This document shows, piece after piece, positions 1 to 6,723 of a DNA stretch of 11,671 bases. The stretch covers positions 1 to 11,671 of the forward strand of contig CAJWGC010000021.1 of assembly GCA_913031525.1 (NCBI GenBank), given 5' to 3'. Position 1 is the first letter of the stretch, and every line of letters starts with the position of its first letter. Source of the DNA: an uncultured Acidimicrobiia bacterium (GTDB lineage: Bacteria; Actinomycetota; Acidimicrobiia; Spongiisociales; UBA5794). The notes under the pieces were generated by a model. It saw only the letters and a list, made by a program, of their open reading frames with translations. It was not told the DNA's origin and made no database searches. Position numbers and translations under genes: made by a program.

Positions 1-1100
1 GCTTTACCCATAGAACGAGCCTCAGCGATAGCTGCTGCAACAGCCCGTGGAGTGTGGGCATAATCCACTACAACCCGAAAAGGCCACGCACCGTCGACAA
101 TCTCGAACCGACCAGGAACTGCTCGAAGACTCTCAAGGCCGGCACACACTTGATCGAAGCCGATACCGATTTCGAGGCCCATCCCCGCCGCCACAAGGGA
201 ATTATCAACGTTAAACAGACCTGCAAGGGGCAGACGTATTGCTGCCTCGCCCTGGGGTGTGCTTAGCACGAAAGAAGTACCCGTGCTATCGCCAACGATG
301 TCGGCAGCTCGTACATCAGCCCGAGACGATCGCCCGACTCTCAGAAGAGGAATCTCGACCGTATCTGCCAGACGTTTGCCCCATGGATCGTCAATCGAAA
401 TTACTGCGCGTCGAGACCGAGCTGGACTAAACAGGTCCTGCTTGACAGCGAAGTACGACTCCATATCCCCATGAAAATCAAGATGATCTTGAGACAGATT
501 CGTAAACCCGGCAACATTAAATCTCAGTGCATCAACACGGTGCAAAGCGAGCGCGTGTGAGGACACCTCAAGAGAACATATCTCAACCCCACGATCCACC
601 ATTCGATGTAGCAACCGCTGGATATCAGAAGCCTCTGGTGTGGTGCGCTTCAGCCCAAGTTCATCCGCTCCAACGCGAGCACCCAACGTCCCAATCACTC
701 CCGACTGGCACCCAGCCATCGAAGCGATCCTGTGAAGCATGTAGGTAACTGTGGTTTTACCGTCCGTCCCGGTCACTCCAGCAAGATCGATAGCTTTTCC
801 GGGGAATCCGTGCACGACAGCCGCTGCTATTGCCAAAGCAGCTCGAGAATCATCGACTAACAACATCGGAATTGGAGACGAGATAGCTCGTTCAAGAATC
901 AAGGCAGAGGCCCCGCGTTCAACAGCCTCTGACACAAATTCATGGCCGTCTCGCTTATCACCCGGAATTGCTACAAAGACCGATCCATGGGTCACATTCC
1001 TTGAATCGTGATGAACGTCTTTAACCACGACATCACCGTTAGGCAACATTGCTCTTAATTCCTCCGCAATATGAGCGAGGGTCACAGGCTTAGGGAACAT
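1..1100 (-). CDS. murE: UDP-N-acetylmuramoyl-tripeptide synthetase MurE (partial, C-terminus off the left edge)
   Basis: MurE is the cytoplasmic Mur ligase that uses ATP to add the third amino acid of the peptidoglycan stem to UDP-MurNAc-L-Ala-D-Glu. The window holds the first 366 residues; the family is usually about 490 long. Visible in order are the N-terminal UDP-binding domain (about 1-105), the ATP P-loop GTDGKT (111-116), TTPE (153-156), SSHAL (180-184), NLSQDHLDFHG (201-211), a lysine at 220 in the position normally carbamylated, GLFNVDNSLVAAG (294-306) and DYAHTP (346-351). The region carrying the DNPR-type motif that separates diaminopimelate from lysine enzymes lies beyond the edge, so the third residue cannot be read. 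The ATG overlaps the end of ftsI by 11 nt, so translation is probably coupled to it. Identification is firm. Confidence 0.97.
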   Translation of the reverse strand, partial: MFPKPVTLAHIAEELRAMLPNGDVVVKDVHHDSRNVTHGSVFVAIPGDKRDGHEFVSEAVERGASALILERAISSPIPMLLVDDSRAALAIAAAVVHGFPGKAIDLAGVTGTDGKTTVTYMLHRIASMAGCQSGVIGTLGARVGADELGLKRTTPEASDIQRLLHRMVDRGVEICSLEVSSHALALHRVDALRFNVAGFTNLSQDHLDFHGDMESYFAVKQDLFSPARSRRAVISIDDPWGKRLADTVEIPLLRVGRSSRADVRAADIVGDSTGTSFVLSTPQGEAAIRLPLAGLFNVDNSLVAAGMGLEIGIGFDQVCAGLESLRAVPGRFEIVDGAWPFRVVVDYAHTPRAVAAAIAEARSMGK

Positions 1101-2841
1101 CTGGTACCACCCCAATTCGATGGAGTGCTGCTTGAACAATCTCAGCGAATACCGGAGCTGCCGAAACTCCCCCGAAACGGAAATCCGCGCCCTCGGCATT
1201 TTCTCCCTTCGGATTATCGAGCATGACCGCCACCGCAATATGCGGCGAAGAAACCGGAGCTATGCCAATAAAACTTGCCACACGAGCATTTTCACTGTAT
1301 CTGCCGAGCTCGGGTAGGAATTTCTCTGTCGTACCTGTCTTACCTCCTACTGTGTATTCAGCGACAGCAGCCCTATGACCAGTTCCCCGTTTGGATTCGA
1401 CGACACCGCGTAAAAGCTTCTGCATAGTTTGCGCGGTTACCTCAGAAAGCACGGGGCGCTTGAGCGGGTGGAATCGCTCCCTCGATCCATCAGCTCGCAC
1501 GATCTCCTTGACCACATACGGCTGAACCCAGACACCATCATTTCCGATCGTGGCGAAAACCGAAGCCATCTGCAAAATAGTTGCATCGACGCGGTAACCT
1601 ATCGCTGTCGAAGGACCACACGTCGAAGCACACCAATCTTCGACAGGACGCAACAAGCCCGATGCTTCTCCAGGAAGATTTCCTGTAGCTTTCCGACCTA
1701 GCCCGAATGCAGAGAGATAGTTGTAATGAATTTCGTTACCGATCATTTCCTGAATTGTGATCGTTCCAATATTGGACGATCGAGCCACTATTTCGGCAAC
1801 GTTCATCTCTTCTTCTGACCGACGACCGACATCGGTGTATACCTTGGGGTCGGGTTCTAGTGGTATGACGTATTTAGACGGAAGAAGAAGCAAGGTTTCT
1901 TCACTAATCACATCTTGATCAATCGCTGCTGCCACAGTCACAACTTTGAGTGTTGAACCCGGCTCATACATGTCAGCTATCGCTCGATTCCGAAAAGTAA
2001 CTGGATCGGCTGTAGATCTTCTATTCGGGTTGAACGAAGGAGCAGTGGCCATTGCCAATATCTCTCCAGTCGCTACATCAAGCACGACAACCGTTCCAGA
2101 ATTTGCCTGAGTCTCTTCTAACGATCTGACAAGAGCCGTCTCTACGGCATGCTGAATCTCGCGATCAATGGTCAAAACAATATCCGCACCGTGGACAGGT
2201 GGTTCAACGACGAATTGGCCCTGCGGAATTGGATTTCGGTATGGATCGCGTTCGATAATTTGGCTGCCAGACTCTCCCTTCAGTGCTTCCTGGTATTGAT
2301 ATTCAAGACCTTCAATTCCTTCTTGATCATCATCACGTACGAAACCAATGAGTTGGCTTGCGAGAGAATCTGCGGGATAAACACGCTTGAATTCCTTTTC
2401 AAAGTAGATTCCTTTGAGCGACTCGGTCTCGACCACGTCCCGAACACGGGCTGCTTCTTCAGGCTCCAAACGTCGCGCTATATAAACGAATCTCGATTTC
2501 GCTGTAAGACGCTGAATGAGCTCTTCTGCTGACAAGCCCACAATCGGAGCCAGTAGTTGAGACGTAATTTCCGGTTCGCGCACAACAGCCGGATCAGCAA
2601 ATACCGTTACGGCTTCCATCGTGACAGCAAGCTCTACGCCATCGCGGTCGAAAATCGTCCCACGTACTGCAGCAAGTTCTTCGTGCTTAATGCGCTGATC
2701 AAGACCCTGCTCGGCATATTGGTCAGCGCGAACAGCTTGGATATCTATCAGTCGTATCCCTACCCCGATCCAAGCGAACACCAAAAGCACGCCCACTAGA
2801 GCAAGCCGCACATCCGGTACGCGCCATCGCGGACGCGCCAC
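1090..2841 (-). CDS. ftsI: Division-specific class B penicillin-binding protein (FtsI/PBP3-type transpeptidase)
   Basis: This membrane-anchored D,D-transpeptidase cross-links septal peptidoglycan and works with FtsW and FtsL. It has 583 residues. A short basic cytoplasmic tail (1-11) precedes one membrane anchor (about 12-30). A dimerisation domain follows (RGTIFDRDG, 60-68), then the transpeptidase domain with the SxxK motif STLK (S296, K299), the SxN motif SSN (355-357) and KTG (501-503). No PASTA domain follows; the protein ends soon after the catalytic fold. An unusual cysteine pair, C404 and C408, lies before the conserved AIGY region. The start is GTG: GGGGAG at 2850-2855 sits 8 nt upstream, and the frame is closed by a stop at 2899-2901 with no ATG or GTG in between. 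The gene lies between ftsL and murE, which it overlaps. Confidence 0.96.
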   Translation of the reverse strand: MARPRWRVPDVRLALVGVLLVFAWIGVGIRLIDIQAVRADQYAEQGLDQRIKHEELAAVRGTIFDRDGVELAVTMEAVTVFADPAVVREPEITSQLLAPIVGLSAEELIQRLTAKSRFVYIARRLEPEEAARVRDVVETESLKGIYFEKEFKRVYPADSLASQLIGFVRDDDQEGIEGLEYQYQEALKGESGSQIIERDPYRNPIPQGQFVVEPPVHGADIVLTIDREIQHAVETALVRSLEETQANSGTVVVLDVATGEILAMATAPSFNPNRRSTADPVTFRNRAIADMYEPGSTLKVVTVAAAIDQDVISEETLLLLPSKYVIPLEPDPKVYTDVGRRSEEEMNVAEIVARSSNIGTITIQEMIGNEIHYNYLSAFGLGRKATGNLPGEASGLLRPVEDWCASTCGPSTAIGYRVDATILQMASVFATIGNDGVWVQPYVVKEIVRADGSRERFHPLKRPVLSEVTAQTMQKLLRGVVESKRGTGHRAAVAEYTVGGKTGTTEKFLPELGRYSENARVASFIGIAPVSSPHIAVAVMLDNPKGENAEGADFRFGGVSAAPVFAEIVQAALHRIGVVPDVP

Positions 2842-2842
2842 C

Positions 2843-2923
2843 CTACGTTCTCCCCGGGACCGAGAAGTCGAAACCTCCCAGGCCGCCAGCGTCCGGCCTC
2901 ACCATCCTCCTAGATCCTTTCAT
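2843..2923 (-). CDS. Possible 26-aa small ORF between ftsL and ftsI
   Basis: An ATG-initiated frame of 26 codons fills most of the 123-nt gap between ftsL and ftsI. Its TAG stop ends one base before the ftsI GTG (TAGGGTG). A second in-frame ATG at 2905 would give 20 residues and is directly preceded by AGGAGG, which is too close to be ideal; the first ATG has AGGA 8 nt upstream. The peptide is basic at its start and glycine-rich in the middle, with no recognisable motif. It could be a leader that couples translation into ftsI, or chance. It is not in the ftsI frame. I do not recognise it. Confidence 0.3.
   Translation of the reverse strand: MKGSRRMVRPDAGGLGGFDFSVPGRT
2850..2855 (-). promoter_or_regulatory. 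Ribosome binding site that fixes the ftsI GTG start
   Basis: GGGGAG on the minus strand lies 8 nt before the GTG at 2841. It is the best-spaced Shine-Dalgarno-like sequence for ftsI, and it falls inside the possible 26-codon ORF, so ribosomes finishing that ORF would pass over it. Confidence 0.6.
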
Positions 2924-2964
2924 CAGATATGTCCTGGAATCCGATCGGTTCTTCAAATCGCACA

Positions 2965-3366
2965 TCATGGCTGAGCGGCCTGGAGAACCGGCGATCTGAT
3001 CCTGTGATTTTCGAGATCCGCGAACATCGCCTCATCTGGCGCATCAAGCGCTATAAAAGTTGCTGGATAGACGAAGCCCATGGTCTGAGCGAGTTTGCTT
3101 ATCCGCTCCGGAGATTGGAGCCGAGCAACCTCAACCCGTAGTGCACCATGGCGAGCCTCTTCCTCAGCGATTTTCTGTTCGAGGTCTTCGAGTACGAATG
3201 CAGTTTGATCGAGCGATATTCGCGAGAAGATCAATCCGAAAAAGGCGATAACCACAGCGACACTGAAAACGATCCATAATCTGAAACGAGGCTTTCGCCG
3301 CACTACTTTGCTGGTTTGTAGATCAATGGATGATTCATGACGTAGCGCTTCGGTATAGGTAGTCAT
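2965..3366 (-). CDS. ftsL: Cell division protein FtsL-like, single-pass membrane protein
   Basis: This is a small bitopic protein of the divisome. FtsL pairs with DivIC/FtsB through a periplasmic coiled coil and activates FtsWI. It has 133 residues: a basic cytoplasmic tail (1-28, including RRKPRFR), one membrane segment (about 29-48) and a heptad-like helix (51-85, LEDLEQKIAEEEARHGALRVEV). The region SPERISKLAQTMGFVYP (85-101) is typical of FtsL/DivIC proteins. The sequence family is poorly conserved, so the name rests on this architecture plus the position between rsmH and ftsI. The start ATG shares ATGA with the rsmH stop and has no strong Shine-Dalgarno, which suggests translational coupling. 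Confidence 0.88.
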   Translation of the reverse strand: MTTYTEALRHESSIDLQTSKVVRRKPRFRLWIVFSVAVVIAFFGLIFSRISLDQTAFVLEDLEQKIAEEEARHGALRVEVARLQSPERISKLAQTMGFVYPATFIALDAPDEAMFADLENHRIRSPVLQAAQP

Positions 3367-4307
3367 GGCGCTATCCGCTCAACAACCCTGAGGCGTGCAC
3401 TGCGAGCCCGCGGATTTGCTTCGATTTCCTGCGACGAGGGGGTAATCCCGCGGCTTGTTAAGGACCTGAGCTGAGCAGTATGACCGCAGACGCAAATGGG
3501 AAGATCAGGAGGACAATCACAGCCCGCTGTCCTCCGAGCAAACCGCTGTCTCACAATACGATCCTCGAGCGAGTGATACGCCATAACCGCGATTCTCCCC
3601 CCCGGACGTAAAACTTCAATCGCAGCGTCAAGACCCATCTGGATCTCCTCCAGCTCAGAGTTGACGGCAATCCGAAACGCCTGGAAAGTTCGACGAGCCG
3701 GGTGGCGTCGCCGACGTACTGCTGCAGGTACGGAAGATGCAATAACATCCGCGAGCTGAATAGTGTCGGTGATCGGGCGAGCAGCAATAATCTCCCTAGA
3801 AATTCGAACAGCATTGGGCTCTTCGCCGTAGCTCCGAATAACTCTCTCGAGTTCTGATTCTGGCCAAGTATTCACAATCACATCAGCAGTGAGAGGAGCG
3901 TCGGAGCTCATCCTCATATCCAACGGTCCTCGCTGACGAAAAGAGAACCCTCTGCTTGGCGTATCAAGCTGATGCGAGGAAACTCCAAGGTCGAAAACAA
4001 CAGCTGCGATTCCGCCAAAGTCGGAATCACTCCCATCAGCTGTGAGTCCGTTTGTATTCCGGCAACCTAGAATTTCGATAAGTTGAGAAAATTTTCCACG
4101 CACGAAACAGATCCTCGGATCTTTTGGTACATGCACCTCTACGTCTGAATCGCGATCGATCGCGACGATCCGAGCGCTCGGCAAACCGCGGAGTATGGCG
4201 CGCGAGTGCCCCCCTCCCCCGAATGTGGCGTCGACAATCAATCCATCTTCCAGCGGCGCGAGCGATTCGAGAAGTTCCGCCTCCATCACTGGATTGTGAT
4301 AGGCCAT
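3363..4307 (-). CDS. rsmH: 16S rRNA (cytosine-1402-N4)-methyltransferase RsmH (MraW)
   Basis: RsmH methylates N4 of C1402 in the decoding centre of 16S rRNA using S-adenosylmethionine. It has 314 residues from the chosen ATG. Motifs seen are HNPVM (4-8), the SAM loop GGGGHS (30-35), DLGVSSHQLD (106-115), GFSFRQRGPLDMRM (120-133), HPARRTFQAFRIAVN (202-216), YHSLEDR (244-250), a CxC-CxC pair (263/265 and 272/274) and a basic end NPRARSARLR (298-307). A frame open upstream to 4451 would add 48 residues, but these run through the intergenic inverted repeat and lack family features. The ATG at 4307 begins exactly at the conserved AYHNPVM. GAGAGG lies only 2 nt before it, a short spacing. A small glycine- and aspartate-rich insertion appears around 81-99. 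Confidence 0.97.
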   Translation of the reverse strand: MAYHNPVMEAELLESLAPLEDGLIVDATFGGGGHSRAILRGLPSARIVAIDRDSDVEVHVPKDPRICFVRGKFSQLIEILGCRNTNGLTADGSDSDFGGIAAVVFDLGVSSHQLDTPSRGFSFRQRGPLDMRMSSDAPLTADVIVNTWPESELERVIRSYGEEPNAVRISREIIAARPITDTIQLADVIASSVPAAVRRRRHPARRTFQAFRIAVNSELEEIQMGLDAAIEVLRPGGRIAVMAYHSLEDRIVRQRFARRTAGCDCPPDLPICVCGHTAQLRSLTSRGITPSSQEIEANPRARSARLRVVERIAP

Positions 4308-4338
4308 CGCCTCTCGATTCAACGGGATCGTCCGGCTC

Positions 4339-4423
4339 ACGGTCAGCCCCCCGGAGCGCTGGAGCCAACATGGAAATAGGCGGAGTATGGGGCCTTCCAA
4401 TTGACATCCGGGGGGCTGACCGT
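4339..4423. repeat. Perfect 17-bp inverted repeat in the mraZ-rsmH intergenic region
   Basis: The left arm ACGGTCAGCCCCCCGGA (4339-4355) and the right arm TCCGGGGGGCTGACCGT (4407-4423) are exact reverse complements separated by 51 nt. Transcribed in the mraZ-to-rsmH direction this forms a strong GC-rich stem that ends 31 nt before the rsmH ATG. No T-tract follows, so it is not a standard intrinsic terminator. The loop holds a weaker TGGAA/TTCCA pair (4371-4375 and 4395-4399). The hexamer CGGCTC flanks the structure at 4333-4338 and 4428-4433. It may be an mRNA processing or stability element, an attenuator, or a small inserted element. Confidence 0.85.
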
Positions 4424-4481
4424 AAGTCGGCTCGACCTCGACCGATCGCAACGGCAGAAGGGGTCAACAAATGAGGACGCA

Positions 4482-4916
4482 TCAGATGCCCTCCACATCG
4501 CTCAGCACCTCCTCGATGCCCGCGTAGTATTCATCGGCCTCAGCTGCTACCGCGACCCAGGTCGAGGTGGCCCAGAGCTCAATACGCTCAGCCACCCCGA
4601 CCACAGTGACGTCCTTCTGCAGGCCAGCAAAACGGCGCTGCTTATCCGTCACCTGAATGCGACCCTGTTTATCTAGAGTCTGATCGCTCGCTCCTGCGAA
4701 AAAGGAGCGAGCGTAGTTCCTGGCCCGCCGATCTGTGCGGGGTAGACGGCTCACTCGAGCCATCTCTTCATTCCATCGTTCGAGAGGAAAGACGTAGAGA
4801 CAGTTCTCTTGTCCCTGGGTAACTATGCAGCCATCAACAAGTGAATCTCGAAACTTTCGGGGCAGCACTAGTCGTCCCTTACTATCGAGTGAATGCTCAT
4901 ACTCTCCAAGGAACAC
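4482..4916 (-). CDS. mraZ: Transcriptional regulator MraZ
   Basis: MraZ is a DNA-binding protein of the SpoVT/AbrB fold that forms ring-shaped oligomers and regulates the dcw operon it heads. It has 144 residues, the usual family length. Two half-domains are visible: FLGEYEHSLDSKGRLVLPRK (2-21) with the D-K-G-R signature at 11-15, and LDKQGRIQV (81-89). A FFAGAS segment (72-77) links them. The C-terminal tail is acidic. Translation starts at GTG, with a GGGAG-type site at 4927-4933 about 10 nt upstream. The array of GTGGG-type boxes just upstream is what MraZ proteins bind, so autoregulation is likely. Confidence 0.97.
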   Translation of the reverse strand: MFLGEYEHSLDSKGRLVLPRKFRDSLVDGCIVTQGQENCLYVFPLERWNEEMARVSRLPRTDRRARNYARSFFAGASDQTLDKQGRIQVTDKQRRFAGLQKDVTVVGVAERIELWATSTWVAVAAEADEYYAGIEEVLSDVEGI

Positions 4917-4947
4917 GCGACCGTCGCTCCCTCACTCGTCAAATCTC

Positions 4948-5015
4948 TCCCACAAAGCCCCACTTTGCACCATTATTACCCACCTGTCAATTATGGTGCC
5001 CCACATTTACCCCAT
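4948..5015 (-). promoter_or_regulatory. MraZ box array and probable dcw promoter
   Basis: Read on the minus strand, hexamers of the GTGGGN type occur at 4978-4983 (GTGGGT), 4968-4973 (ATGGTG, degenerate), 4958-4963 (GTGGGG) and 4948-4953 (GTGGGA), exactly 10 bp apart with 4-nt AT-rich spacers. Two more lie further upstream at 5010-5015 (ATGGGG) and 4999-5004 (GTGGGG), still close to helical phase. MraZ proteins are known to bind repeated TGGG-containing boxes at this spacing. A perfect -35 TTGACA lies at 4985-4990. With a 17-bp spacer the -10 would be CAAAGT (4962-4967), a poor match, so the promoter call is weaker than the box array. Bound MraZ would cover the spacer, the -10 and the transcript start. 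Confidence 0.8.
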
Positions 5016-5146
5016 TGCATTGCGAAGAAGAACTGCAAGCTGCAGATTTCGAACTCGCGACACCGCTTCTAATGTCTGAATTTGCGGATCAAGCCAAGAG
5101 ACTTGAAACTCAGGGCATGCTCCAATTTGATGAAGAGAACCCTGCA

Positions 5147-5905
5147 ATGATCGCACTGGTCGGGATCGGCGAAATGGGCGGAGTTTTCGCCCGGGCGTTT
5201 CTGCGAGCGGGCCATCCAGTTCATCCTGTAGTACGAACGGCATCGCCAAAAAAAGTCGCTGTATCAGTACCTGAACCTGCCCTGACTCTTGTCACCGTAG
5301 GAGAAAACGACCTCACTGAAGCTCTGCGTGCCTTGCCCGAATCCTGGCGTCAGCGAATAGGGCTCATTCAGAATGAGCTGCTGCCTCGCGACTGGATCGG
5401 AGCAGGATTAACCGACCCCACAGTGATCGTTGTCTGGTTTGAGAAAAAACCAGGCAAAGACGTCAAGGTCATCATCCCCTCTCCTGTGTATGGTCCTGCA
5501 GCTGGACTGGTGGCCGAAGCGCTCAAGAAAATCGACATCCCGACCAAAATGCTCTCAACCACAGCAGACCTCGAATTTGAACTCGTCCGGAAGAATCTTT
5601 ACATCCTCACAGCAAACATTGCCGGAATCATCACCGGAGGAAACGTGGACTCGCTGTGGAAGAACCACCGATCACTCGCCCAACAGGTTGCCTATGAGGT
5701 TCTCTTAATTCAGGAGACACTTGTAGAAAATCCGCTCGACTCCGAAGCTTTAATCAATGCCATGGTCGATGCTTTCGAAGCGGATCCGGAACACGGTGCC
5801 ACTGGTCGAAGCGCGCCAATCCGTCTCAAACGAGCTCTTGCGCACGCTGCCAAGGCAAACCTCAAAGTTCCCACCTTGAAATCGATCGACAATAAAACGG
5901 TCTAA
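5147..5905 (+). CDS. Rossmann-fold NAD(P)-binding oxidoreductase-like protein (6-phosphogluconate dehydrogenase/ketopantoate reductase-like)
   Basis: The protein of 252 residues opens with a nucleotide-binding strand and loop, MIALVGIGEMGG, fitting GxGxxG (G6, G8, G11). About 110 residues of Rossmann-like sequence follow, then a mainly helical C-terminal half (about 140-245) as in ketopantoate reductase or 6-phosphogluconate dehydrogenase relatives. A lysine-asparagine pair (149-150) lies at the start of the helical part, but I cannot align it to a catalytic residue with confidence. The substrate is unknown. The start is uncertain: ATG at 5147 begins at the first beta strand with GAAGAG upstream; in-frame ATGs at 5072 and 5117 would add 25 or 10 residues. 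It diverges from mraZ and may share control with it. Confidence 0.75.
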   Translation: MIALVGIGEMGGVFARAFLRAGHPVHPVVRTASPKKVAVSVPEPALTLVTVGENDLTEALRALPESWRQRIGLIQNELLPRDWIGAGLTDPTVIVVWFEKKPGKDVKVIIPSPVYGPAAGLVAEALKKIDIPTKMLSTTADLEFELVRKNLYILTANIAGIITGGNVDSLWKNHRSLAQQVAYEVLLIQETLVENPLDSEALINAMVDAFEADPEHGATGRSAPIRLKRALAHAAKANLKVPTLKSIDNKTV

Positions 5906-5994
5906 CTTGATCCCTCATAGGGGCTTGTATCAATAGTCTCAGCATCTCATACACTTGCAACAACTAGAAGATGATTAGCTGGCTCACTTCAGTA

Positions 5995-6492
5995 TCAGCG
6001 TTGACTCAAGTACGGAATCCAAGCGGGATCGCCCCTGCGCTCAGCACCAAAAAAAAGAAAACTACGCCGAATCGGCATCGATGGCGAACGTGAGAGCGTC
6101 AGGCCAGCTTGCTCCGGCGTTCTCCCGCCTTTCTTCGTATTGCAACGACGGCAACAGGCAACAACGTTCTCCCATATGTGAACACCGCCCTGGGACTTAG
6201 GAACAACGTGGTCAATATTTTCGGCACAATCTCCGCAGTACTGGCATGCAGACAAATCTCGATGGAACACCGTTCTTCGATTTATAGGTATACGTCGGGA
6301 ATAAGGGATTCGAACGAAATGACGAAGCCTGACGACAGACGGAGACGAAATCTCAAACCGTTCCGAACGCCATATCTCGGATTTCGAAGCAACAACGTCG
6401 ACGCGCTCACGCAAGATCATCACGATCGCGCGACGAACCGAAACCATCGAAAGAGGCTCGTAAGTAGCATTCAGCACTAGGGCTCGAGGCAT
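5995..6492 (-). CDS. HNH endonuclease domain protein
   Basis: This protein of 165 residues matches a family widespread in Actinobacteria. The N-terminal half (ALVLNATYEPLSMVSVRRAI, 4-23) is a conserved non-nuclease region. The HNH zinc-finger nuclease follows: CQYC (83-86), IDHVVPKSQGG (93-103) with H95, N109, and CRRCNTKK (114-121). The two CxxC pairs should bind a structural zinc. It ends in WIPYL, as relatives do. The biological role of these stand-alone HNH proteins is not established, and no methyltransferase or other defence gene adjoins it. The start is bounded by an in-frame TGA immediately upstream (TGAGCGATG). A run of eight T residues in the coding strand near residues 144-147 could be prone to length errors, but the frame stays intact. 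Confidence 0.92.
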   Translation of the reverse strand: MPRALVLNATYEPLSMVSVRRAIVMILRERVDVVASKSEIWRSERFEISSPSVVRLRHFVRIPYSRRIPINRRTVFHRDLSACQYCGDCAENIDHVVPKSQGGVHIWENVVACCRRCNTKKGGRTPEQAGLTLSRSPSMPIRRSFLFFGAERRGDPAWIPYLSQR

Positions 6493-6667
6493 CGCTCAGC
6501 AGGCTACCAGCGAGTCGATACTGGACTTCTAGAAGTTCCCCGCAAGACCTCGATATCCCCGATCCAGCATTGGCAAAGAACGTGATTGCTGCCCGCGATC
6601 CAGATATAACTGCGAATAGCCGCCACTCATTTCAGTGCATAGGTTGAGATCTGACGTCTCGTTCGAT
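6493..6667. other. Gap between the HNH gene and the upstream terminator, no gene seen
   Basis: No credible reading frame or RNA gene is visible on either strand. The region must hold the HNH promoter, since the terminator at 6668-6690 separates it from the upstream gene. A TATATCT on the minus strand could be a -10, but I could not pair it with a good -35. Confidence 0.4.
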
Positions 6668-6690
6668 AAAAAAGAGGAGATCGACCCCTC
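6668..6690 (-). terminator. Intrinsic terminator of the 81-aa gene
   Basis: Read on the minus strand, GAGGGG-TCGAT-CTCCTC forms a 6-bp stem (one G-U pair) with a 5-nt loop, followed directly by six T residues. It lies 34 nt past the stop codon at 6724, the expected place, and insulates the HNH gene downstream. Confidence 0.7.
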
Positions 6691-6723
6691 GGATTACAAT
6701 GACGCTCTCGACCTAACAGATCC

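Noticed and set aside
4308..4451. N-terminal extension of rsmH by 48 residues
   Set aside because: The frame is open, but it runs through the inverted repeat and has no family similarity. The ATG at 4307 begins exactly at the conserved start of RsmH proteins.
4841..5146. Extended start of the Rossmann-fold gene at 4841
   Set aside because: It would overlap mraZ and its operator on the opposite strand, and the extra residues have no folded-domain character; the nucleotide-binding strand begins at 5147.
5907..5933. Hairpin after the Rossmann-fold gene (TTGAT/ATCAA with CCC/GGG inside)
   Set aside because: The stem is short and interrupted, with no T-tract, so it is not a supported terminator.
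6043..6060. Homopolymer run in the HNH gene as evidence of a frameshift
   Set aside because: The reading frame continues through to a family-typical WIPYL ending, so the gene appears intact.
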